A stretch of DNA of 36,303 nucleotides from contig JAHWKB010000006.1 in the NCBI GenBank assembly GCA_019348115.1, positions 1,879 to 38,181 on the forward strand, given 5' to 3'. This stretch comes from Actinomycetota bacterium. Its GTDB lineage: Bacteria; Actinomycetota; Nitriliruptoria; Nitriliruptorales; Nitriliruptoraceae. Each line of letters starts with the position of its first letter. Position 1 is the first letter of the stretch. Shown piece after piece: positions 22,868 to 29,520 of the stretch. The position numbers and the translations under genes are program-made. Below the pieces are notes generated by a model, which was given only the letters and a program-made list of their open reading frames with translations, made no database searches and was not told where the DNA came from.

Positions 22868-22902
22868 CGCGTAGGACCTCCGGCGTCGCATCCGCCCCGA
22901 CG

Positions 22903-23463
22903 CTACTCGCCGACCCGGCCGCCGGAGCGCCAGTACTCGCCGCCGGCGCGGTCGAGCAGGCCCTCGTCGATGAGGGCACGCCGCAGGGTCGTGTAGTCGT
23001 CGCTGAAGACCCGGAGGACGTCGTTGACCTCGCGCTCCGGGTACCGCCGGCCGGGCTCGAACTCCAGCGCGAGCCGCTCCAGCACCACCAGCCGCTTCGA
23101 CAGCACCATCGGCCACTCGACGAGCCGGCGCCCCTCGAAGAAGCGCGCGATCACCTCGTGCTCCTCCGGGAGCATGCCGCGGAAGAGGTACGGGTCGGCC
23201 GGCTCCGGCCCCGGGAGGTCACGCGCGAGCGCCACGACCGCGTCCTCGCCCAGCTCGTAGCGCTCCCCGCGGCGGCGGACGAGACCGGCCGTGACGAGCG
23301 GCGCCACCGCCTGGAGGACGTGCTTGCGACGCAGGCCCGTCTCGTCCTCGAGCTCCTCCGCGGTGCGGGGACGCACGCCGACGAGGCCCAGGACCACGAG
23401 CCGGCGCGGGTTCAGGAGCAGCCGGAGGAGGTCGGTGCGCTCCTCGTCGCTGCTCGCCGCCAC
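22903..23463 (-). CDS. HTH regulator with DUF2087 domain
   Basis: This 186-aa protein has an N-terminal winged-helix region of ArsR type (LLRLLLNPRRLVVLGLVG, then RTAEELEDETGLRRKHVLQA, with the wing near LVRRRGERYEL). A C-terminal DUF2087 domain follows at about residues 105-180 (FFEGRRLVEWPMVLSKR, REVNDVLRVFSDDYTTLRR, EGLLDR). Proteins of this type are predicted transcription regulators; the signal is unknown. GTG 23463 has GGAGGCGGGAG just upstream. A TACCGT -10 box lies at 23500-23505. It diverges from the zinc-ribbon gene at 23530 and may regulate it or alaX. Confidence 0.82.
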   Translation of the reverse strand: MAASSDEERTDLLRLLLNPRRLVVLGLVGVRPRTAEELEDETGLRRKHVLQAVAPLVTAGLVRRRGERYELGEDAVVALARDLPGPEPADPYLFRGMLPEEHEVIARFFEGRRLVEWPMVLSKRLVVLERLALEFEPGRRYPEREVNDVLRVFSDDYTTLRRALIDEGLLDRAGGEYWRSGGRVGE

Positions 23464-23499
23464 GGCTCCCGCCTCCTGCTCGCGCCAGGTCGGCGCTGG

Positions 23500-23505
23500 A
23501 CGGTA
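23500..23505 (-). promoter_or_regulatory. -10 box TACCGT for the DUF2087 regulator
   Basis: TACCGT on the minus strand lies 36 nt before GTG 23463, with the GGAGG ribosome site in the leader. It is 11 bp from the divergent box at 23517-23522. Confidence 0.4.
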
Positions 23506-23516
23506 CCGAGGCCACG

Positions 23517-23522
23517 TAGCCT
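23517..23522 (+). promoter_or_regulatory. -10 box TAGCCT, leaderless zinc-ribbon/glycosyltransferase operon
   Basis: TAGCCT leaves 7 nt to ATG 23530, with no ribosome site. It would drive the four-gene operon 23530-27662 from a leaderless first gene. Confidence 0.5.
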
Positions 23523-23529
23523 CCCGGCC

Positions 23530-24105
23530 ATGCGCTGCCCCGTGTGCCACGACGAGTACGAGCCGGACGTCGTCCGGTGCGTCGACTGCGACGTCCCGCT
23601 CCTCGCCGCCGACGCCCCGCTGCCCGCACGCGTGGACGCGCTGCTGGGCACCTTCCACCCCGTGGTGGCCGAGCGCATCCTGGCGCTCGTGGCCCACCGC
23701 GGGATCGCCGCCGACGCGGTCCCGGCCGACGGGCGGGTCGAGGTCATCGTGGACCGCGAGTGGCGTGACGACCTGCGCGCCGAGCTCGTCGTCGGCTGGG
23801 CCGACCTCGTGGCACGGCTGCCCGACGAGGAGCGCCGCGACGTCGTGGTCCTCGGCGGTCCCCAGCCGGGGTGGCACGACCCACCCCGGGGCGCATGGAT
23901 CGACCGCCAGGGGCGGCTCCAGGTCGACCCCACCGACGACGAGGTCGAGGAAGCCGACGCCAGCCGCGTGGTGGGACCGGCGCTGCTGGCGATCGGCGCG
24001 GTGCTGCTGCTGTTCGCCTGGTACGAGGGAGGCGGCAGCTCGCGTGCGATCGCCGTGGTGCTCGGCCTCGGGTCCATCGGCCTCGGCCTGTTCGTGCCGC
24101 GCTGA
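23530..24105 (+). CDS. Zinc-ribbon membrane protein
   Basis: This 191-aa protein starts with CxxC pairs Cys3/Cys6 and Cys17/Cys20 (MRCPVCHDEYEPDVVRCVDC), a treble-clef-like zinc ribbon. A soluble alpha/beta region follows at about 30-90 (VDALLGTFHPVVAERILALVAHRGI, VEVIVDREW), resembling a DUF2007-like signal-transducing or ligand domain, uncertain. Two transmembrane helices occupy about 145-162 and 171-188. It is the first gene of an operon with three membrane glycosyltransferases; the next gene starts 1 nt after its stop. A regulatory or scaffold role for them is inferred. Confidence 0.78.
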   Translation: MRCPVCHDEYEPDVVRCVDCDVPLLAADAPLPARVDALLGTFHPVVAERILALVAHRGIAADAVPADGRVEVIVDREWRDDLRAELVVGWADLVARLPDEERRDVVVLGGPQPGWHDPPRGAWIDRQGRLQVDPTDDEVEEADASRVVGPALLAIGAVLLLFAWYEGGGSSRAIAVVLGLGSIGLGLFVPR

Positions 24106-24106
24106 C

Positions 24107-25261
24107 GTGCGCGCGACCCGCGCCGCGCTCCTCGCCGCCGGCGTCGCCCTCCTGGCCACGCTCGGCGCGCTGGCACTGAAGTCCTGGTGCGGCGTCCCCG
24201 GGGCGGGGGACGACCTCTACCTGCGCTGGTGCTACTCCGACATCCCGCCCCTGTGGTTCATCGAGCGGCTCGACCAGGGCGCGGTCCCGTACCTCGACCA
24301 CCCCGTCGAGTACCCGGTGCTCACGGGCCTGTGGATGTGGCTCGCGGCGCTCCCCGCCTCGTCGGCCGGGACGTTCCTCCTGTGGACCGGGGCGCTGCTC
24401 GCCGCCTCGGCGGCGGCCACGGCGGCCCTGCTCGCCCGTGAGGTCGGGCTGCCCCGCGCCGCCCTGGCGTTCGCGGCCGCGCCGACCCTCCTCGTCAGCG
24501 GCGCGGTCAACTGGGACCTCCCCGCGGTGGCCCTCGCGGCCGCGGGCCTCGTCGCCCACCGTCGGGCGCGGGACGGGCTGTCCGGGGCGCTCCTCGGGCT
24601 CGGGACCGCTGCCAAGCTCTTCCCGGGGCTGTTCCTCGTGCCCGCAGCCGCGGCCGCCTGGCGGCTGCGCGGTCGCCGCGCCGGCCTCACCACCGTCCTC
24701 GCCGGCGCCGTGGCCTGGTGGGCCGTCAACGTCCCCGTCGCGCTCGCCGCCCCCGAAGGCTGGCTGCGGTTCTTCGAGCTCTCCCGCGAGCGGCCGTCGG
24801 ACTGGGACGCGCTGTGGACGGTCGCGATGCGGCTGACCGGATGGTCCCCGACGGTCCCGACGCTCAACCTCGGAACGGCGCTGGCGTTCCTCGCCGGCGC
24901 CGGGGCGCTCGCGGTCGTCGCCGCCCGAGGCGACCCGCCGGCGACCTGGCATCTCGCCAGCCTGCCGCTGCTCACCGTGTTCCTCCTCACCAGCAAGGTC
25001 TACTCGCCGCAGTTCTCGCTGTGGCTGCTGCCGCTGTTCGCGCTCGCCTTCCCCGGGTGGGGCTGGCTCGCGGCCTTCGCCGTCGCCGACGTCGCCGTGA
25101 CCGTCACCCGCTTCCCGTACCTCGCGAACTTCGTGGACGGCGGCCTCGACGGGGCCTGGTCGTGGGCGCCGTTCGCGACGGCCGTGGTCGTGCGCGCGCT
25201 CGTCCTCTCGGGTGCGGCCTGGGTCGGGTGGCGGCGCGCCGTCGCCGGGGCGACGCCGTGA
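24107..25261 (+). CDS. Polytopic glycosyltransferase, GT87-like
   Basis: This 384-aa protein has about ten hydrophobic helices. The first extracytoplasmic loop carries acidic and aromatic residues (DDLYLRWCYSDIPPLW), and YLDHPVEYPVLTG and KVYSPQFSLWLLP are typical of actinobacterial GT87/DUF2029 alpha-mannosyltransferases such as PimE. Those enzymes use polyprenyl-phosphate mannose on the outer face of the membrane. Family assignment is by pattern; donor and acceptor are unknown. GTG 24107 is 1 nt after the previous stop with no ribosome site, so translation is probably coupled. Its stop overlaps the next gene by 4 nt. Confidence 0.85.
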   Translation: MRATRAALLAAGVALLATLGALALKSWCGVPGAGDDLYLRWCYSDIPPLWFIERLDQGAVPYLDHPVEYPVLTGLWMWLAALPASSAGTFLLWTGALLAASAAATAALLAREVGLPRAALAFAAAPTLLVSGAVNWDLPAVALAAAGLVAHRRARDGLSGALLGLGTAAKLFPGLFLVPAAAAAWRLRGRRAGLTTVLAGAVAWWAVNVPVALAAPEGWLRFFELSRERPSDWDALWTVAMRLTGWSPTVPTLNLGTALAFLAGAGALAVVAARGDPPATWHLASLPLLTVFLLTSKVYSPQFSLWLLPLFALAFPGWGWLAAFAVADVAVTVTRFPYLANFVDGGLDGAWSWAPFATAVVVRALVLSGAAWVGWRRAVAGATP

Positions 25262-26424
25262 CCGCCGCGGCGCCCCGCTGGCCCTCGCGCGGCGAGTGGC
25301 ACACCGCCGTCGTGCTCGTGCTCGCCACGCGTGCCGCGTTCTGGGTGGTCGCCGGGCTGGCGCAGTCCCTCCTCGGTGGCGGCGCCGGCCGTCCCGTCCT
25401 CGGCGTCCAGCACTGGCGCCGCTGGGACGCCGACATCTACGCCACGATCGCCGAGCACGGCTACACCGGCCCCGCTGCGGAGCCGTGGAGCGAGGCCTTC
25501 CCGCCGGCGTGGCCGCTGCTGCTGCGGGCCGTGTCCGCGACCGGCGTCCCCGTCACGGTCGCGGGGCTGCTGCTGACCACCGTCGCCACCGTCGTCGCGG
25601 TCGCATCCCTCATCCGTCTCGTCGACGAGGAACGTCCCCGGCGCGACGACGCCGTGGTCGCCGGCGCGACGCCGGGGACCAGGGCCGCGCTCTTCCTCCT
25701 GCTGTTCCCGACCGCCGTCTTCCTCGTCGCGGGCTACAGCGAAGCGCTCTTCCTCGCCGGCGCGATCCCGGCGTTCCGCGAGGCGCGGCGCGGCCGCTGG
25801 GGCCGGGTCGCGCTCCCCGCGACGGTCGCCGTGGCGGCGCGCTGGACGGGGCTGTTCCTGCTCGTGGGGCTCGCCGTCGAGCTGGTGGCCCAGCTGCGTG
25901 CGCGACCGGACGACGCGGACCGGTCGCTCCGTCGGGGCGCCGGTGCGCTCGCCGTGGCCACGCTGCCGGTCCTGGCGTTCGCGGCCTGGCTCGCGGGCGT
26001 CCGCGGCGACCCGCTGTCCTTCCTCACGGCGCAGCGCGAGGGCTGGGGCCGGCGGTTCGTGGGGCCGGTCGAGAGCTTCCGTGCGACCTGGGAGACCTGG
26101 GCCGGCGACTACCCGCCGGCGCTGCTCCTGACCTGGCGGCTCGAGATCGTGGCCGCGCTCGTCGGGGTGGCGCTCGTCGTCGTGCTCGTGCGCCGGCGCG
26201 AGTGGGGCTACGCCGCCTTCGCGGGCTCGACGCTCGCGGTCTACCTCACGAGCAGCTGGTACTACTCGGTGCCACGGGCGCTGCTCGTGCTGTTCCCGGC
26301 CGTGGTCGTCCTCGCCGACCTCACGGACGGGCACCCCCGTGCCGCCGACGCGGTGGTCGTGTTCCTGGCGCCGCTCGCGACGCTCGGGGTCATCGTGTTC
26401 ACGCAGGGCGGGTGGTTCTTCTGA
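25258..26424 (+). CDS. PIG-V-like membrane mannosyltransferase, copy 1
   Basis: This 388-aa protein has about nine or ten membrane helices. The PIG-V pattern is visible: RRWDADIYATIAEHGY (aromatic-Asp near the outer face), FPPAWPLLLRAV and FPTAVFLVAGYSEALFLAGA. Eukaryotic PIG-V adds the second mannose to GPI precursors from dolichyl-phosphate mannose. Bacterial relatives are predicted polyprenyl-phosphate-sugar transferases. GTG 25258 overlaps the GT87 stop as GTGA. The next gene is a diverged copy of the same type, so the pair may add successive sugars. Confidence 0.84.
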   Translation: MTAAAPRWPSRGEWHTAVVLVLATRAAFWVVAGLAQSLLGGGAGRPVLGVQHWRRWDADIYATIAEHGYTGPAAEPWSEAFPPAWPLLLRAVSATGVPVTVAGLLLTTVATVVAVASLIRLVDEERPRRDDAVVAGATPGTRAALFLLLFPTAVFLVAGYSEALFLAGAIPAFREARRGRWGRVALPATVAVAARWTGLFLLVGLAVELVAQLRARPDDADRSLRRGAGALAVATLPVLAFAAWLAGVRGDPLSFLTAQREGWGRRFVGPVESFRATWETWAGDYPPALLLTWRLEIVAALVGVALVVVLVRRREWGYAAFAGSTLAVYLTSSWYYSVPRALLVLFPAVVVLADLTDGHPRAADAVVVFLAPLATLGVIVFTQGGWFF

Positions 26425-27662
26425 GCTGGCGGACACGGTGGGACCGCCTCCCCGTCGCCTGGCGCCGCGGCGTCCTCGTCGCGCTCGTCCTCCGCCTCGC
26501 GTTGGCGGTGCTGGCCGTCGTCGCCGGCGGGCTCCTCCCGGGGCTCGACCCCGTCGACGTCGCCGGCGTGCCGGGCACGGGTTTCCGCGGCTGGTCCGGG
26601 TCGACCCCGGCCGAGCAGGGCGTGGGGCTCCTCGGGGCCGGCCTCGAGCGCTTCGACGCGCTGTGGTTCCTCGCGATCGCCGCCGATGGCTACCCGACCG
26701 GCACCGGGTCGGTCCCGCAGGCCGCGGCGTTCTTCCCCGGCTACCCACTGGCGGTGGGGCTCGTCGGCCGGGTGCTCGCCGGCGCCTACCTCCTCGCGGC
26801 GAACCTCGTCTCGCTGGCCGCCACCGCCGCGGCCCTCGCCGGCGTGCACCGCCTCGCGGAGCGCTTCCCCCTCCCCCGCGACCACGCCGGCAGCGCCCCG
26901 GGGCCCGACGACACGCCGCGCCGGGCGCTCCTGTTCCTCGCGGTCTTCCCGACCTCGTTCTTCCTCCTGGCGCCCTACTCCGAGTCGCTGTTCCTCGCCG
27001 CGTCGACGTGGGCGCTCGTCGCGGCTCGCGAGCGGCGCTGGGCCCTCGCCGCCGCGACCGCGCTCGTCGCGGGACTCACCCGGAACGTCGGGGTGTTGCT
27101 GGTCGTGCCGCTCGCGATCGAGGCGTGGACCGCCTGTCGGGGGCAGGACCGCACGACGCCCGCCGGCTGGATCGGTGCGGTCGTCGCGGCGCCCGCCGGG
27201 GCGGCGCTCTACCTCGCCGCGGGCTGGCGCTGGTGGGGCGTCCCGCTCGCACCGCTGCAGGTCCAGACCGGGTGGCAGCGCGAGCCGACGTGGCCGTGGG
27301 AGACGCTGGCCGAGGCGGTCCGGCTCGGCCTCGGCAGCGCCGGGCTCTACGCCAGCGGCTACCACACGGCCGACCTGCTCGTCGTCCTCCCGGTGCTCGC
27401 GGCGGTCGCCTGGCTCTTGGCCCGCGGGCCCGCGAGCCTCGCCTGGTACGGCCTCGCCCACGCGGTGGTGTGGCTCGTCCTGCCGTTCCCCGCCCGGCCC
27501 CTCATGTCCGTCCCGCGGCTCGCGCTCGCCGTCGCGCCCGTCTTCCTCGCCTTCGCCGCGTGGACGCGCCGCGGCGCCGTCGAGCGCGGCTGGGTGGCGG
27601 TCTCCGCCGCCCTCCTGGGTGTCCACGCCCTGCTCTACGTCTCCTGGTACTACGTCTTCTGA
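26412..27662 (+). CDS. PIG-V-like membrane mannosyltransferase, copy 2
   Basis: This 416-aa protein has about ten helices. It shares the key pattern with its neighbour: ERFDALWFLAIAADGY, AAFFPGYPLAVGL and FPTSFFLLAPYSESLFLAA, but overall similarity is low. The first outer loop is longer (PVDVAGVPGTGFRGWSG). The best start is GTG 26412, which overlaps the upstream gene by 13 nt. A CTG at 26421 in a CTGA overlap is an alternative; later starts would cut the first helix. It ends 14 bp from the convergent DUF5318 gene. Substrates unknown. Confidence 0.82.
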   Translation: MVLLSWRTRWDRLPVAWRRGVLVALVLRLALAVLAVVAGGLLPGLDPVDVAGVPGTGFRGWSGSTPAEQGVGLLGAGLERFDALWFLAIAADGYPTGTGSVPQAAAFFPGYPLAVGLVGRVLAGAYLLAANLVSLAATAAALAGVHRLAERFPLPRDHAGSAPGPDDTPRRALLFLAVFPTSFFLLAPYSESLFLAASTWALVAARERRWALAAATALVAGLTRNVGVLLVVPLAIEAWTACRGQDRTTPAGWIGAVVAAPAGAALYLAAGWRWWGVPLAPLQVQTGWQREPTWPWETLAEAVRLGLGSAGLYASGYHTADLLVVLPVLAAVAWLLARGPASLAWYGLAHAVVWLVLPFPARPLMSVPRLALAVAPVFLAFAAWTRRGAVERGWVAVSAALLGVHALLYVSWYYVF

Positions 27663-27676
27663 GCAGGCGCGCTGCG

Positions 27677-28054
27677 TCAGCCGACGGCCTTGTCCTTGGG
27701 GCTCAGCCAGAAGGACTCGATGAGGTGGTGCCAGTGGCAGGCGGGGCACACCTCGACCGTGAACACGTTGAGGTCCCCCAGCCGCTTGACCTGGGTCGCG
27801 AGCGTCTCGCGCGGGACCGCCCGGCCCGACTCGCCCTTCTTCGTGGCCTTGCCCGTGAAGATGTACGTGACGTGGCGGACGTCGTCCTCGTCGCAGACCG
27901 GGCAGTCGCCGTCGACCGGGGTGCCGATGTTGCGGCCGGCGCGGACGAGGTCGGGGTGGGCGTCGCAGACGTCCTGCGGTGACCGCAGCCCGGAGGACAC
28001 GTCGCGCAGCACCGCGCGTCGCGCCATCCGGTAGTCGATCCGGCCCTGTTTCAC
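27677..28054 (-). CDS. DUF5318 family protein
   Basis: This 125-aa protein matches the actinobacterial DUF5318 pattern as I recall it from Mycobacterium: IDYRMARRAVLRDVSSG, DVCDAHPDLVRAGRNIG, CPVC (Cys51, Cys54), and VEVCPACHWHHLIESF (Cys103, Cys106). The four Cys probably bind zinc. The family has no assigned function. It is soluble. GTG 28054 has GAGGGGAC directly upstream; a TACGCT -10 candidate lies at 28088-28093. It diverges from the MFS gene across 62 bp. Confidence 0.88.
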   Translation of the reverse strand: MKQGRIDYRMARRAVLRDVSSGLRSPQDVCDAHPDLVRAGRNIGTPVDGDCPVCDEDDVRHVTYIFTGKATKKGESGRAVPRETLATQVKRLGDLNVFTVEVCPACHWHHLIESFWLSPKDKAVG

Positions 28055-28104
28055 GTCCCCTCGGTCGCTCGGCGAGGCGAGAGGAGGAGCGTACGCCGTC
28101 CCCC

Positions 28105-28110
28105 TATGGT
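28105..28110 (+). promoter_or_regulatory. -10 box TATGGT, leaderless MFS/peptidase operon
   Basis: TATGGT lies exactly 6 nt before GTG 28117, and no ribosome site is present. This supports GTG 28117, rather than ATG 28123, as the start. Confidence 0.5.
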
Positions 28111-28116
28111 GCGCCC

Positions 28117-29520
28117 GTGCAGATGACCGAGGCGGAGGACGGGACCGGAGCGGGAGCCCCCGCCCCGCGCCACCGCGTGCAGGACCTCCTGTCACTGCCG
28201 GGGTTCCGTCGCCTGCTGCTCGTCCGGTGGCCCGCGCAGCTCGCCGACGGCACGTTCCAGGTCGGCGCCGCGTCGTTGCTGCTGTTCACGCTCAACCCCT
28301 TCGAGGAGACCTCGGCCTGGGCGATCGCCGAGGTCATCGCGATCACGACGCTGCCCTTCACGGTCGTCGGCCCGCTCGCCGGCGTGCTCATCGACCGCTG
28401 GGTGCGCCAGCGCGTGCTCGTGTGGTCCAACGTGCTGCGGATCCTCGTGATCCTCGCGACGTTGCCGCTCGCCAGCCGGTTCGCGCTCGGGCTCGACGGG
28501 GGGCAGACCGCCTTCTACGGCGGAGTGCTCGTCGCGCTGTCCGTCAACCGGTTCTTCCTCACGACCCTCGGGGCCGTGCTGCCGCGCGTCGCGCCCGGCG
28601 AGGCGCTCGTGCCCGCCAACGCCATCTCCGCGACCGGTGGCTCCGTGATGACGCTCGCCGGCGCTGGCGCCGGCGGCGCACTCGCCCAGGTCGTCGGCGA
28701 GGACCGCGGTGGGCCCGAGGCTGCCGTGCTCGTGTCGCTCGTCCTCTACGCGTTGTCGGCGCTGGCGGCGGGTCGGTTCCCGCGACGCTCGCTCGGACCC
28801 GAGCTCGAGGACGACCTGCCGCCGCTCCGGCACGCCGTCGGGCAGGCGACGCGGGACGTCGTCGAGGGCGTCCGCCTCACCGCCGCGACCCGTCGCGCCT
28901 GGGCCCCCATCGCGGCGTTCGGGCTCCTGCGCCTGTCCACCATGGTCGCGTCGATCGCTGCCCTGCTCGTGTTCCGGAACGTCTACGCCGGCGGTCCGGG
29001 GGACATCGCCATCGTGCTCGTCTGGTTCGGCGTCGGCGTGTTCGCCGGCGCGGTCGGCGTCACGGTCCTCGACCGCACGACCCACGCGCGACCCGAGACG
29101 TGGATCCGCCTCGCGCTGGCCTTCACCGGCGTCGCGATCGTGGCGCTCGCGCCCGGCCTCGTCCGGACGAACCTCATCATCATGAGCGCGCTCATGGGCG
29201 TCGGCTTCGGGTTCGCCAAGGTGACCGCCGACACGCTCGTGCAGGGGGCCCTCCCCGACCGCTACCGCGGCCGCGTGTTCGCCGCCTACGACGTGATCGT
29301 GAACCTGATGGTCGCGGCGAGCGGCGTGGCCGCGGCGCTGACCCTCCCCTACGCCGGCGCCGCCGAGCGGCTCTACCTCGTCGCCGGCGGCCTGCTCGTC
29401 ACGACCGCCCTGCTGTCCCGACGCTGGCTCGGGAGCCTCCCCCCGGCGGTCGACGTCGAGACCTGGGACGCGGCCGCGCGCGCCCTCGACGACCACCGAC
29501 CCGAAAGACCGACCGCGTGA
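28117..29520 (+). CDS. MFS transporter
   Basis: This 467-aa protein has 12 predicted helices after a hydrophilic N-terminus of about 30 residues. It resembles the MFS_3/enterobactin-exporter-like group (PLAGVLIDRWVRQRVLVWSNVLRILVI; ALPDRYRGRVFAAYDVIVNLM). The loop motif DRWVRQRVL after helix 2 is the MFS motif A equivalent. It probably exports small molecules; the substrate is unknown. Its stop overlaps the S9 peptidase start as GTGA, so the two are coupled and might act on the same peptide-like compound. Confidence 0.9.
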   Translation: MQMTEAEDGTGAGAPAPRHRVQDLLSLPGFRRLLLVRWPAQLADGTFQVGAASLLLFTLNPFEETSAWAIAEVIAITTLPFTVVGPLAGVLIDRWVRQRVLVWSNVLRILVILATLPLASRFALGLDGGQTAFYGGVLVALSVNRFFLTTLGAVLPRVAPGEALVPANAISATGGSVMTLAGAGAGGALAQVVGEDRGGPEAAVLVSLVLYALSALAAGRFPRRSLGPELEDDLPPLRHAVGQATRDVVEGVRLTAATRRAWAPIAAFGLLRLSTMVASIAALLVFRNVYAGGPGDIAIVLVWFGVGVFAGAVGVTVLDRTTHARPETWIRLALAFTGVAIVALAPGLVRTNLIIMSALMGVGFGFAKVTADTLVQGALPDRYRGRVFAAYDVIVNLMVAASGVAAALTLPYAGAAERLYLVAGGLLVTTALLSRRWLGSLPPAVDVETWDAAARALDDHRPERPTA

